Assembly (NCBI RefSeq): GCF_014023125.1
Contig: NZ_CP048914.1
Coordinates: 1,020,698 to 1,084,697, forward strand
Direction of reading: 5' to 3'
Length of the DNA stretch: 64,000 nt
From: Candidatus Xianfuyuplasma coldseepsis
Lineage (GTDB): Bacteria; Bacillota_I; Bacilli_A; Izemoplasmatales; Izemoplasmataceae
In this document: piece after piece, positions 1-9,388 of the stretch
Numbering within the stretch: the first letter of the stretch is position 1
Layout of the letters: each line of letters opens with the position of its first letter
Notes under the pieces: generated by a model
What the model was told of the DNA's origin: nothing
Seen by the model: only the letters and a program-made list of their open reading frames with translations
Database searches by the model: none
Made by a program: the position numbers and the translations under genes

Positions 1-1
1 G

Positions 2-1363
2 ATCCTCGTTATTGATATTCATAACAATATAACCTTTATTAACCAAGAAGCTATCAAACTACTCGGCGTGACCAAACAAGTCGTTGGAACCAAGGTGACG
101 GATGTCTTACGAATCTTTGGTGCCAATGGTAACCCATTTAACTATCTAATAATAGAAGAACTCAAATCCAACGAGTATGAACTGGAAACATTATCGGGAA
201 TGAACTACTATATCAATCTCCGCATTCGTGACATGGTTGATAAAAACAATGACAAGTTGGGTAAAATCATTTCCTTCTTTGAGATAGGTGAAGAGAAAAA
301 ACGGGAAAAGGAAATTCTCTATCTTACCTACCACGATACCATGACAGGACTACACAATCGAACCTTCTTTGAAGAACAACTGCGATTATTTGATACGCCG
401 CGGAAACTACCATTATCGATCATCCTAGGTGATGTGAATGGTTTAAAATTAACCAATGATGTGTTCGGTCATGAAGCAGGTGATTTACTATTAAAACGGA
501 TCGCACGAATCATGAAAAGCACCTGTCGCCAAGAAGATGTGATCGCCCGTTGGGGTGGAGATGAGTTTATCATCCTCCTACCAAATACAAACGAAACGCA
601 AGTTCATATCATTATGAATCGAATCATCGCTGAAATTGAACGGGTATACAAAGATCATGAAATCCAATCGATTCTTCCAAGCCTTTCCCTAGGATATGGT
701 GTAAAAACGACTGAAACAGAAGATGTCTACCATATCATTAATATTGCCGAACAAAACATGTATAAACGAAAAATGCTGACAAACTCCAGCATCTATTCAT
801 CGATTATTACATCGATGACGCAATCCTTATTTGAGCGTTCCAGTGAAACCGAAGAACATGCGAATAGACTTCGTGATTACGCCCATAAAATCGCTCGAAA
901 ACTACAGGTAACTGAAGCCGATATTCAAGATTTAACACTTCTCGCAAAATTACATGATATCGGTAAAATCGGAATCCCAGATGAAATTTTAAACAAACCC
1001 ACCTCCCTCACAAACGATGAATGGACCATTATGAAAAAACATCCTGAAATCGGATATCGTATTGCCAATTCAACATCCGAACTCAAAGGGGTTGCTACCT
1101 ACATCCTATCCCACCATGAACGCTATGATGGTACGGGGTATCCAAAAGGTTTGCAAGGAGAAAACATCCCCCTATTATCTCGAATTATCAGCGTTGTTGA
1201 TGCCTATGATGCGATGTTATATGATCGACCTTATCGAGCAGCTTTACCGCATCATAAGGTTATTGAAGAAATTCAAAACAACGCAGGAACTCAATTTGAT
1301 CCCCTGATTGCTACAACGTTCTTACAAATAATCCGTGAAGAACAAGAAAAAGCACCCCAATAA
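2..1363 (+). CDS. PAS(partial)-GGDEF-HD-GYP cyclic-di-GMP enzyme, 5' truncated by the window
   Basis: The reading frame is open from base 2, and the first residues look like the end of a PAS sensor domain, so the GTG at 68 is unlikely to be the true start. A GGDEF domain follows, with an intact GGDEF motif encoded at about 553-567 and an RxxD inhibitory site (RQED) just before it. This predicts diguanylate cyclase activity with product inhibition. The C-terminal HD-GYP phosphodiesterase domain has HDIGKIGIPD (about 955) and HHERYDGTGYP (about 1112). By family knowledge the protein makes and/or degrades c-di-GMP; which activity dominates cannot be told from sequence. A hairpin terminator overlaps the stop codon. 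Confidence 0.92.
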   Translation: MLVIDIHNNITFINQEAIKLLGVTKQVVGTKVTDVLRIFGANGNPFNYLIIEELKSNEYELETLSGMNYYINLRIRDMVDKNNDKLGKIISFFEIGEEKKREKEILYLTYHDTMTGLHNRTFFEEQLRLFDTPRKLPLSIILGDVNGLKLTNDVFGHEAGDLLLKRIARIMKSTCRQEDVIARWGGDEFIILLPNTNETQVHIIMNRIIAEIERVYKDHEIQSILPSLSLGYGVKTTETEDVYHIINIAEQNMYKRKMLTNSSIYSSIITSMTQSLFERSSETEEHANRLRDYAHKIARKLQVTEADIQDLTLLAKLHDIGKIGIPDEILNKPTSLTNDEWTIMKKHPEIGYRIANSTSELKGVATYILSHHERYDGTGYPKGLQGENIPLLSRIISVVDAYDAMLYDRPYRAALPHHKVIEEIQNNAGTQFDPLIATTFLQIIREEQEKAPQ

Positions 1364-1378
1364 GGAGTGCTTTATCTT
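1349..1378 (+). terminator. Intrinsic terminator after the GGDEF/HD-GYP gene
   Basis: AAAGCAC(1349-1355) pairs with GTGCTTT(1367-1373), with one internal mismatch and a short AATAA loop that contains the stop codon. A T-rich stretch follows. Confidence 0.7.
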
Positions 1379-1495
1379 TATCTATAATCTAAAAAATAAA
1401 AAGGAATCATGAAGGAAGCACCTGCTTCACCTCTACTGTAACATGCAATGTTACAAAATAAATCGATTGGAAATTAAGAAAAGTAAAAAAAGTAA

Positions 1496-1525
1496 AAAAC
1501 GCTACATTTTTGTAGCGTTTTACTT
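1496..1525. terminator. Bidirectional terminator between convergent genes
   Basis: AAAACGCTAC(1496-1505) and GTAGCGTTTT(1512-1521) form a perfect 10-bp stem. Read on the minus strand it is followed by T runs and ends the lipoprotein gene at 1524. Confidence 0.85.
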
Positions 1526-2024
1526 ATTCTATTACATGGACAACACGTGGTATTTCCGTAACATTACCCGCTTCATCCGTCAGAGTATAAATAATCGTAT
1601 AACTACCAACAAAATCCGTAGAATAGCCAATAGGATACGTAACACTAATCTCTACATCACTATAATTGTCTACTGCATCAACACCAGGATCAACCCACTC
1701 ATCACCTTTATGAATCGTGTCTACACCATAAAGAAGCATTCCTTCTGGAGCAACGTTATCAACAACAAACACCGCCCGTTGACATGTATAGTCATCGTAT
1801 TCATAATCAATCATATACGTACCTATGGTATCTGTATCTACGGGATTATTGGTGATTACCATATCAAAGGATTCATCATTGATTGTAATGATACACCCTT
1901 CGGGGGTGTAATCCTCAAATACTGTGACCGTATCATGTCCCGGTTCTAGTGAGATACTCACCTCATCGGGGGTACATCCAACTAAGAATAGAAGAGGAAG
2001 GAGGAATAGTAGCTTTTTATACAT
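1524..2024 (-). CDS. Lipoprotein with DUF5011 bacterial Ig-like domains
   Basis: A 166-residue exported lipoprotein. The start chosen is the ATG at 2024 because AAAGGAGAG lies at good spacing before it; a longer frame from 2120 lies inside the upstream gene. The signal peptide MYKKLLFLLPLLFLVGC has a clear lipobox (LVGC). The mature part holds two Ig-like modules of the DUF5011 type; the second reads DPGVDAVDNYSD ... YTIIYTLTDEAGN. The same module repeats in the overlapping upstream metalloprotease. Start and upstream stop overlap by 8 nt, so the two are probably translated together. Role inferred: a surface accessory or anchor partner of the protease. A decayed copy of this gene lies at 9122-9280. 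Confidence 0.8.
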   Translation of the reverse strand: MYKKLLFLLPLLFLVGCTPDEVSISLEPGHDTVTVFEDYTPEGCIITINDESFDMVITNNPVDTDTIGTYMIDYEYDDYTCQRAVFVVDNVAPEGMLLYGVDTIHKGDEWVDPGVDAVDNYSDVEISVTYPIGYSTDFVGSYTIIYTLTDEAGNVTEIPRVVHVIE

Positions 2025-5000
2025 AGTCTTCTCTCCTTTCAATCGCAATTTCCGTGGTGATATAGGTACCACCAGTGATATACACATAGATTGTTTTGTG
2101 ATAGGTTGTACCATGTACATCTAAGCTATAATTTACTTCATAGATTCCGGGATTACTTCGAATGTCACTTGTATGTACGGTCATTTTCTCAGTACCTACC
2201 ATACAGTCACCAAGCATTAAATCATCGATTGATGCCGCAGTGGTAACCATCGCATCACAAGTGATTTCAAGGTCTTGTTTTTCTAGTACACTTATTATTC
2301 TTGTTCGTACCGTTTCATTTCCGGATTCATCGGTAATGGTGTACGTAACAACATACTCACCAGGAGCCGATGTATCGACATCGCCATCGGTTTCTAATGT
2401 TGGTGATTCGGTGTAGTTATCACTATAGGATACCCCGCCATCTTCCCAAGTTTCTCCAACGTAGATGGTATCTAAACCATTATTGAGAGTCCCTTCTGGT
2501 GCAACGGTATCAACAACGTTTACCGTTCTTGTTACGATAGTTTGGTTATTACTTGAATCGGTTGCGGTGAAGGTAATGGTATACGTACCAACGGTGGATA
2601 AATCCAGTGATTCATCAATGGTATATGCAACGTCAGTATCGTAGTTGTCATGTAGTTCAAAACCAGCATCGGTATAACTGTCAAACACTTCAATCGTAAC
2701 GTCGCTATCACCTGTTAATGTTAAAACAGGATTGGTTGTATCAACAACGTGGATTGTCCGAGTAATCGATGAGGAATTTCCATTCTCATCGGTTGCACGG
2801 TAAGTAATGGTGTATTCACCTAATACCGACAAGTCGAGATTTGAGTCGGTTAATATATTGACAAGGGGATCTAAATTATCAACCCCAGTAACGCCTTCAT
2901 CAAGGTAATCACTAAAGACTTCAAGATGTAGTTCGTCGTCACCATTCATCGTTAAGACGGGTGCGGTTGTATCAATGACACGCACGGTTCTTGTGATGAC
3001 GGTTTGATTAAGGGAAGAATCCTGTACGGTGTAGGTCACAATGTAATCACCTAAGACAGATGTATCCACGTTTTCCGTAATCGTCACAGAGGGATTGCTA
3101 TCATAGTTATCCGTAATATTCACGCCTAAATCTTCATAGACAGAACCGGCTTCAATGATGGTTAACTCATAACCGTTTAGGGTGACTTCCGGTGATACAT
3201 CATCGACAACTTCAACCGTTCTTGTTAATGTCTTAATAATCGTATTTTCATCGTCCAATAAGTCATAGGTAATCGTATAAGAACCAACGATATCGGTATC
3301 ATAGGTACCAGTTACTTCCACATGGTATAGTTCCGTATTTAATCCATCGAGGATGTATCCAGGATCGGTGTAGGTTGTTCCAACGGGAATGCGATTATAG
3401 GCATTGCCACTGAGTTCAAAGTTTGGTAAAACAACGGTATCGATGTTCATTGTGAAGCCATAGAAATTATCAATTGTATCATCGGTATCAAACAACACTA
3501 AGAACTCTTCTTGGTGATAGGATTGATCGAAACTACGCATCTCTGTTCCAGTGAAACTTTCTGTCACTGTTCCATCAAACAAGTAGAGGTAATCAAAATA
3601 TTCTTCTAATTTACTGGATGAATGAAACGAAATATTAAAGTCGTGATCCACACCAAAATCAAGATAGTAATACTGGGACATATAATTTCCATACGGATGG
3701 TGATTGCTCTCTATGGTTGAACTAAACTGATAGGTTTCAACTTGTGTGCTAAGTAAGACATCATCTTCAAAGATTCCTAAGGTTACAACATTGTTCATCG
3801 CATCAATTGAGATGCCATCAACAGGAACAAGCGGACTCGCTAGAGTTGGCGTGGTACCATCGGTTGTGTAACGTACTTCTTGGGTTTGTGGAATATTTTC
3901 AACGCCGATTCGATAATCCATTTCTTCGTTGTCCCAGAATTGGACATTGATGTTATCTAGTTCAAACGTTTCGGACATAATATAAGTTCGTATCGGGAAT
4001 GATACATCAAATGTGATATAGCCATCTTGTTCAATGATATTATCAATCCGAATATTTAAGATGGTACCATCAGCACTAAAAAGAGGAATGGAGGTTCCTA
4101 ATCCGATGGCGGAATAGATGTTATCGTTGGACAGGGCTGCGAGATCGATGTCACCATCAATATCGCCTTCCTCTTCTAAAATGATGGGTTCGATGACATC
4201 ATCCAGTCCAGGACGGAATATAAAGACTTCATCGGATGGTTCACCATTATAGTAACTACCGTATTCGTTTCCATCGACATTCTGGTTGACTCGGTATACC
4301 AATAATCCTGAGTCGGGTAAATTGCTTTCATAGCGTCCGTCTTGAAGCCGATACTCCAGATAAATCCATTCGTTTTCAAATCCGGTATACAGCCGCATTA
4401 AATGTTCGCCTTCCCCGAGGGGATATAAGGTATACGTACCGGAATCACTAATCGTCTGTGTCTCATCGAGCCACAGACCATATTCTTCTTTCATATAACC
4501 GAGCATATGGGAGGGAATATCACCTTGATATTGCATTAACCCCCAGTATCCAACGGGTACGACATCTAAGTAATAGTAGTAGTGATATAAATCGGGTGCA
4601 CCGAGTAAATGAAAGGTTTCATGGGCTAAAATACCCACCGTTACCTGGTAATCGTATGTTGTGGAATTCCCCAATAACTCAAATGTATAGTAATACGCAT
4701 GTACACCGTTGATGGTTGGTGCACTTGCAGAAAAGTTCCCTTCTGAGCCAAAACTGTATAACTCCCACTTATGCGGCCACAACAAACTATTCCAACCATT
4801 GTCTTCCCCGGATACCATAAACGTAATGCTATCAATCATACCATCGTTATTGACATCGAGATTCACACTTTCATCAAACCAGTTTTCAGCATCGGCATAA
4901 TCGACAGCTCGTTTGAGTAAGTTGTGCTCACGACTAGCTGATTCATTCTCCGAATAACCATCGGGATTGGTGGTTTCATCATAGGGTTCATAGTAGGACC

Positions 5001-5304
5001 GATCGTAGATATCGGTATAGTATAGGATTGTCCCGTTATCATTGGGGATAATACTATCGATTGTCAGTTGTCCATACGATGCTTCGAGGTAATAATCACG
5101 GAGGGATTCTACCCCTACCCCATTCAGCATTTCTTCGTAGTGATTATAGGTATAAGGTGCACTGTAGGTTTGTTCATCGTTAAAGCGTATAAAAATAACA
5201 ACGTTATTGAAATGCGCTTGATTGGATAACGTTGCTGCAGAGAGAGTTGTAAACGATGATATCAGTAATAATAGTAATACTACATGCTTCCATAATTTCT
5301 TCAT
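2017..5304 (-). CDS. Secreted M6-family metalloprotease with Ig-like (DUF5011) repeats
   Basis: A 1095-residue secreted protease. It has an N-terminal signal peptide (residues 1-24, ending LSAA). The zinc site HETFHLLGAPD (residues 228-238) is the HExxHxxGxxD signature of the immune-inhibitor-A/M6 family. A middle beta-rich region follows, and then about five tandem DUF5011-type Ig modules from roughly residue 640 to 1020, each with a DNYD/DNLD-like stretch and a GxYxxxYxxxD ending (for example TYTVQDSSLNQT). The start ATG at 5304 has GGAGG nine bases upstream. There is no LPXTG sorting motif or C-terminal membrane segment, so the protein is released or held by the Ig modules. It is divergent from the regulator at 5546, a possible controller. 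Likely substrate: extracellular protein. Confidence 0.9.
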   Translation of the reverse strand: MKKLWKHVVLLLLLISSFTTLSAATLSNQAHFNNVVIFIRFNDEQTYSAPYTYNHYEEMLNGVGVESLRDYYLEASYGQLTIDSIIPNDNGTILYYTDIYDRSYYEPYDETTNPDGYSENESASREHNLLKRAVDYADAENWFDESVNLDVNNDGMIDSITFMVSGEDNGWNSLLWPHKWELYSFGSEGNFSASAPTINGVHAYYYTFELLGNSTTYDYQVTVGILAHETFHLLGAPDLYHYYYYLDVVPVGYWGLMQYQGDIPSHMLGYMKEEYGLWLDETQTISDSGTYTLYPLGEGEHLMRLYTGFENEWIYLEYRLQDGRYESNLPDSGLLVYRVNQNVDGNEYGSYYNGEPSDEVFIFRPGLDDVIEPIILEEEGDIDGDIDLAALSNDNIYSAIGLGTSIPLFSADGTILNIRIDNIIEQDGYITFDVSFPIRTYIMSETFELDNINVQFWDNEEMDYRIGVENIPQTQEVRYTTDGTTPTLASPLVPVDGISIDAMNNVVTLGIFEDDVLLSTQVETYQFSSTIESNHHPYGNYMSQYYYLDFGVDHDFNISFHSSSKLEEYFDYLYLFDGTVTESFTGTEMRSFDQSYHQEEFLVLFDTDDTIDNFYGFTMNIDTVVLPNFELSGNAYNRIPVGTTYTDPGYILDGLNTELYHVEVTGTYDTDIVGSYTITYDLLDDENTIIKTLTRTVEVVDDVSPEVTLNGYELTIIEAGSVYEDLGVNITDNYDSNPSVTITENVDTSVLGDYIVTYTVQDSSLNQTVITRTVRVIDTTAPVLTMNGDDELHLEVFSDYLDEGVTGVDNLDPLVNILTDSNLDLSVLGEYTITYRATDENGNSSSITRTIHVVDTTNPVLTLTGDSDVTIEVFDSYTDAGFELHDNYDTDVAYTIDESLDLSTVGTYTITFTATDSSNNQTIVTRTVNVVDTVAPEGTLNNGLDTIYVGETWEDGGVSYSDNYTESPTLETDGDVDTSAPGEYVVTYTITDESGNETVRTRIISVLEKQDLEITCDAMVTTAASIDDLMLGDCMVGTEKMTVHTSDIRSNPGIYEVNYSLDVHGTTYHKTIYVYITGGTYITTEIAIERREDYV

Positions 5305-5545
5305 ATGTACCGACCTCCAGTGTCCATATTATACCATTATTTTGTGTGAATCTTGTGAACTTTACATTTAAAATCACAAAAGATATATTGTATCGAAAGA
5401 TAACGAATTTTGCGGTGAAGAGATTTGTAAAATGGAGTACATAAACTTTCATTATTGAAAAGTATCTACACTACTTGACAAATTCATCAATTAACTTTAA
5501 AATAAATTGAACGATTAAATTAGTTGAAAGATGTGAGATGATAGA

Positions 5546-6112
5546 ATGAAGGACAGAATTTATTTAAAAACCGAAAAGGAACTAAAAACTGTCTATGATC
5601 CTTATCGCATGAAAATCATTGAAACCTATTTCAAGGAAAAAACACCACGGACCGCAACCCAAATTGCTGAGATTATTGGGGAACCTGCTGGCAAAGTTCA
5701 TTATCATATTAATAAGTTAATTGGTATTGGTGTCTTAGAACTTGAGAAAACTAAGTTCATTAATGGTATCCAGGCAAAATACTATGGTCTAAAATATAGA
5801 AACATATTAGTCGATCCAGAGTTACGTAAGGGAAAATACTTTCGAGAAATTCGGGGAATGTCAAGAGCAACAAATTTTCGCGTTCATGTAGAATATTTCT
5901 CAGAGGATATTGCCAAAGCACATGAATTTACCTTTGCGAAAGAAGAATATGATCCGGGCTATGTATTATCCAACTATAAAAAACTATATATGACAAAGGA
6001 TGAACGTGCTGATTTCCTCCACGACTTACACAATTTATTAGATCGGTACTCGAATGATCGAGAAGGTATGGATGTGTATACAACACTATTCTCTCTTGCT
6101 CGAATTGAATGA
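5546..6112 (+). CDS. Winged-helix (ArsR-like) transcriptional regulator
   Basis: A 188-residue cytoplasmic DNA-binding protein. Residues about 10-85 form a winged helix of the ArsR/HTH_20 kind: RTATQIAEIIGEP as helix-turn, then KVHYHINKLIGIGVLEL as the recognition helix and wing. The HYHINKL pattern is typical of this family. The C-terminal half (about 100-188) has no metal-binding cysteine pair, so it is not an obvious metal sensor. It is divergent from the M6 protease, with about 240 nt of shared upstream DNA. Target and ligand are unknown. Confidence 0.8.
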   Translation: MKDRIYLKTEKELKTVYDPYRMKIIETYFKEKTPRTATQIAEIIGEPAGKVHYHINKLIGIGVLELEKTKFINGIQAKYYGLKYRNILVDPELRKGKYFREIRGMSRATNFRVHVEYFSEDIAKAHEFTFAKEEYDPGYVLSNYKKLYMTKDERADFLHDLHNLLDRYSNDREGMDVYTTLFSLARIE

Positions 6113-6170
6113 TGTGTGAGTGTATTTACGATTGATCTTGTCTGATGACTGGTGTACGATAACAACTACT

Positions 6171-6210
6171 AACAAGAAGCTAGCAATAGGCTACCTTCTT
6201 GTTTTGTTTT
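6171..6210 (+). terminator. Intrinsic terminator after the winged-helix regulator
   Basis: AACAAGAAG(6171-6179) pairs with CTTCTTGTT(6195-6203), and TAGC/GCTA pair inside after one mismatch. A T-rich tract follows. Confidence 0.8.
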
Positions 6211-6264
6211 ATTTTGATAATAACCATCATAATTACGTAATGCCTAATTGAATAAGAAAATATC

Positions 6265-6327
6265 TTATAACTAGCGACTGACACTAATTACAATAATGAT
6301 AACTAGTGTGAGTACTAGTTATCTTTT
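6265..6327 (+). promoter_or_regulatory. Possible transcription attenuator in the leader of the 6351 lipoprotein gene
   Basis: GATAACTAGT(6298-6307) and ACTAGTTATC(6314-6323) make a perfect 10-bp hairpin followed by TTTT, about 20 nt before the ribosome site of the next gene. Two upstream segments can compete for its arms: ACACTAATT(6281-6289) against AACTAGTGT(6301-6309, one mismatch) and ATAACTAG(6267-6274) against CTAGTTAT(6315-6322). This is the logic of a terminator/antiterminator switch. It could instead be a plain terminator with coincidental pairing. Confidence 0.4.
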
Positions 6328-6350
6328 ATTACAATAAAAAGGAGGAATAT

Positions 6351-8891
6351 ATGAAACGTTTAAGTTTATCGGTCGTATTCATCATAATGATTTTTCTATC
6401 TGGTTGTGAAACACTAGACAATATTGAAGTCAGTGATACATACACCATACAGTTTGATTCAAAGGGAGGTAGTTTTGTTGCGGCGATTGATGTATCGCTT
6501 GGCGATGACATCACATTTCCTAAGAACCCCACAAAAGAAGGGTTCACCTTTGAGGGATGGTATGTGGATGATGTGACATTTACGAATCCACTTACCGCGG
6601 ATTTCACCGTGTTAGACGATTTAATCGTCTACGCGAAATGGGAAGAAACCGAATCATCCCTAGAACTACAGCTACAACACATCTATGAATTAGCTACGGA
6701 TAACGGAATATTTGAGGGCACGTATGAAGAGTGGTTGGAAACCGTAAGAGGACCTCAGGGTGTACCGGGAGAAGATGGTGATAATGTTGTCATTGCTGTC
6801 AATGATGATCAGATACAATGGAAATACGATGAGGATTCTGCATGGGTTAATTTGATTTCCATTAGCGACCTTCAAGGGAACTCTGGTGTAGATGGGATTG
6901 GAATCCAAGCAACTACATTAGATGCTAGTGGTAATCTAATTATTACCTATACCGATGATTCAGAGGACAATCTCGGACCAATCGTCAGTGTCTTTCGCGT
7001 AAACTTCTATGATTTCAATAAACACATTTTAGATACCGCCTTGGTGGAATATGGTGGTAGTGCAACGACCATTGTCACACCGGTTCGAACGGGGTACACA
7101 TTTACTGGTTGGTCACGTAATGATTACTCCAATGTGACGGCGGATATGAATGTGTTTGCCGAGTATGATGTGAACATCTATACCGTCACATTCAATTCTA
7201 CAGGGGGATCAGAGGAAGCCCCGGTAACCGACATTGAATACGGTACGACATTGGCACTGCCAACCCCAACAAAAGAAGGGTATACCTTTACCGGTTGGTA
7301 TCGCGGGTACTCGATCAATGCAACCCAGGTGTACAATAATGATCCTGTAAATGGAAACTGGACACTCTATGCACGTTGGGATGAAATACCACAGACTGTT
7401 GAACCACAAAATCAAGACCAAACCACACTTAAGATTATCTTAGATAGTGAAGAAGCGTTTTATGCGGCGTATTTTATCGAAGAAATGGATGGACATCCCT
7501 ATGAGAGTCTCGATGTCGCTTACAAAATACTTTCTGTTGAAAACAGTGTAATTCAACAACTCAGCTCTTGGACATCATCTCAGGCATCTCAGATTGAAGT
7601 CTCATCAGAAGAAGTAACGGAGCAAACCATTACAACGGGGCTCGAAATTAGTATCAATACAACAATTGAAGCAAGTGCTCTTTTTGTAACAACTTCAGTT
7701 GAAATGGGTATTACAGCTAGTATTGAGTACTCGGTATCCAAAGCGAGAAGTACTGGCCAATCTGTCTCTTTCTCCTTGGATGATTATGAAGAAGGATTGG
7801 ACTATGCGGTGTTCTTAACAGGTGATTATGATGTCTATCAAGTCTTCTCATACAACTATGAGACCAAACAAGTTACCGAGGCCATATTTGTCCGAATTAC
7901 AAGCAGCCCAGTAATGACGGTATTATCCTCACCAAATGGAAGAATTGATACCAATATCAATATCGAAGATCATAAAATTGAGTTTGATAGAGGCATGTTC
8001 TTTGAACAAGGTGATGGTAGTTCCGAGGCTCCTTATCAAATATCTAGTGAGGCTGGAATATTTGCGATGATGCTCAATTCATCTGGTCATTACGAGTTGG
8101 TTAATGATATTCAATTAAATCGATATCAAGGAGCGAAAGGCGTATTCTCTGGAGTACTACATGGAAACGGCCATACCATTAGCGGATTAAACATCACAAT
8201 TCCAGAAGGACGAAAAGATGTGGATGAGTTCTATGGTTTCTTTGGAAAACTCTCAGGAACTGTTGAAAATATCATATTTAGCGACTGTCATATTACACAT
8301 ACATATAGTTATGGTGCTCATGATGGAGATGGCTATATCTATGCTGGAATTGTGGCTGGATATGCGGATGCCCTGGCTTCATTTACAAACATTACGGTTA
8401 TCGATTCATCGGTTAAAGCTTCTCGATATAAAAGTCACTTGGGTGGTATTGCTGGGCATGCAAATGGCACTGTTTCACTACTAGACATTCCATATTTTGC
8501 ACCAACTCAAATTCCATTTACCAATGTTCAGGTCATCAATACGGACATTATTGGTTGCGGGATTGAAGGAGGAATCCTTGGATATGGTAATTATGTTACG
8601 ATTGACAGTAGTTCTTTTAAAGGCCAAGAAGTAGATGGGGTACAACACTACGCAAAACTCAGTCATTATAGTACCGGAATCAAAGGATATGCAGGATGTA
8701 TTGCCGGATTCTTAATTGATTCTACCGTTCAAAACAACCATGTTGAATACACAAATATTATCTACCTGAATTTTCACGATCAAGTATCCTCGGTGAAACA
8801 TTTTGTTGGAAATATGGATTTATCATCATCAACAAATACATATGATCCAGAGACCGTTACGAACCCTATTACACCAGACACAACCCCATAA
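6351..8891 (+). CDS. Large modular surface lipoprotein: InlB repeats, collagen-like patch, beta-helix region
   Basis: An 846-residue lipoprotein with a textbook ribosome site (AAAAAGGAGG). The signal peptide ends in LSGC. Modules in order: a first Listeria-Bacteroides (InlB B) repeat ending FTFEGWYVDD (about 35-95); a short collagen-like patch GPQGVPGEDGDN (about 135-147) and a second Gly-rich patch; two more InlB repeats ending YTFTGWSR and YTFTGWYRG (about 215-345); an alternating Thr/Ser/Val region at about 415-500; and a C-terminal repeat region resembling right-handed beta-helix/GLUG-like adhesins (GVFSGVLHGNGHTISGLNI, GGIAGHANGT). Likely role: cell-surface adhesion or binding. The middle region could be a membrane-active hairpin, but that is speculative. 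Confidence 0.75.
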   Translation: MKRLSLSVVFIIMIFLSGCETLDNIEVSDTYTIQFDSKGGSFVAAIDVSLGDDITFPKNPTKEGFTFEGWYVDDVTFTNPLTADFTVLDDLIVYAKWEETESSLELQLQHIYELATDNGIFEGTYEEWLETVRGPQGVPGEDGDNVVIAVNDDQIQWKYDEDSAWVNLISISDLQGNSGVDGIGIQATTLDASGNLIITYTDDSEDNLGPIVSVFRVNFYDFNKHILDTALVEYGGSATTIVTPVRTGYTFTGWSRNDYSNVTADMNVFAEYDVNIYTVTFNSTGGSEEAPVTDIEYGTTLALPTPTKEGYTFTGWYRGYSINATQVYNNDPVNGNWTLYARWDEIPQTVEPQNQDQTTLKIILDSEEAFYAAYFIEEMDGHPYESLDVAYKILSVENSVIQQLSSWTSSQASQIEVSSEEVTEQTITTGLEISINTTIEASALFVTTSVEMGITASIEYSVSKARSTGQSVSFSLDDYEEGLDYAVFLTGDYDVYQVFSYNYETKQVTEAIFVRITSSPVMTVLSSPNGRIDTNINIEDHKIEFDRGMFFEQGDGSSEAPYQISSEAGIFAMMLNSSGHYELVNDIQLNRYQGAKGVFSGVLHGNGHTISGLNITIPEGRKDVDEFYGFFGKLSGTVENIIFSDCHITHTYSYGAHDGDGYIYAGIVAGYADALASFTNITVIDSSVKASRYKSHLGGIAGHANGTVSLLDIPYFAPTQIPFTNVQVINTDIIGCGIEGGILGYGNYVTIDSSSFKGQEVDGVQHYAKLSHYSTGIKGYAGCIAGFLIDSTVQNNHVEYTNIIYLNFHDQVSSVKHFVGNMDLSSSTNTYDPETVTNPITPDTTP

Positions 8892-8976
8892 ACATATATT
8901 GAAAATGCGATGTTCGATAGTATATCAAAAATGATGAATTAATTGCTACAAACCATACATTGCTTTAAATGAAACA

Positions 8977-9026
8977 GGCTATAAAGTTTTGAAATCATAC
9001 AGATTTCAGTTCTTTATAGCCTTTTG
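8977..9026 (+). terminator. Intrinsic terminator after the 846-residue lipoprotein
   Basis: GGCTATAAAG(8977-8986) pairs with CTTTATAGCC(9012-9021), GAAATC/GATTTC pair inside, and TTTT follows. Confidence 0.85.
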
Positions 9027-9121
9027 GATTCAATACAGTATCTGTTTATTTCCAATTAATCACGAACATTCCGGATGATTTTGTGGGAGACTTCAAAGAT
9101 GTCTTCTACTTCCTAGTAAAA

Positions 9122-9280
9122 GACATAGTCCTCATAATCAATGATTTACGTACCCACCGTATCAACATCTACTGGGATTATTGGTGATTATCATTTCAAA
9201 AGATTCATCATTAAATACTATGACTGTATCATGTCTGGTTTTGAATAGATGAAGAAGAAGGAAGAGTAGTTTTTTAAAAC
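9122..9280 (-). pseudogene. Decayed partial copy of the DUF5011 lipoprotein gene
   Basis: The plus strand here matches the region 1785-2020 of the lipoprotein gene at 1524. Shared stretches include GGGATTATTGGTGATTA, GATTCATCATT, TGTATCATGTC and the purine-rich signal-peptide end (GAAGGAAGAGTAGTTTTTTA). About 35 nt present in the intact gene are missing and the frame is broken. It is a remnant of a duplication. The rest of 8892-9388 holds only the terminator at 8977 and the hairpin at 9340. Confidence 0.75.
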
Positions 9281-9339
9281 CACTATAATGTGTCAATCTT
9301 GTGAACGAACACGGTAATTTCTAAAAAAGAGTAAACGTA

Positions 9340-9372
9340 CATAAGACCGGTTCAAAAAAAACCGGTCTTATG
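9340..9372. terminator. Perfect 13-bp hairpin downstream of the 9389 gene
   Basis: CATAAGACCGGTT(9340-9352) and AACCGGTCTTATG(9360-9372) are exact inverted repeats with a 7-base A-rich loop. It probably stops minus-strand transcription, but there is no long T tract right after the stem. Confidence 0.55.
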
Positions 9373-9388
9373 AATCCCTTATAGCTCC

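Noticed and set aside
68-70. GTG as the start of the GGDEF/HD-GYP protein
   Set aside because: The same frame is open to base 2 and reads like the end of a PAS domain, so the gene simply runs in from outside the window.
1443-1949. Plus-strand frame opposite the DUF5011 lipoprotein gene
   Set aside because: It is an antisense shadow without a ribosome site and its residue composition is not protein-like.
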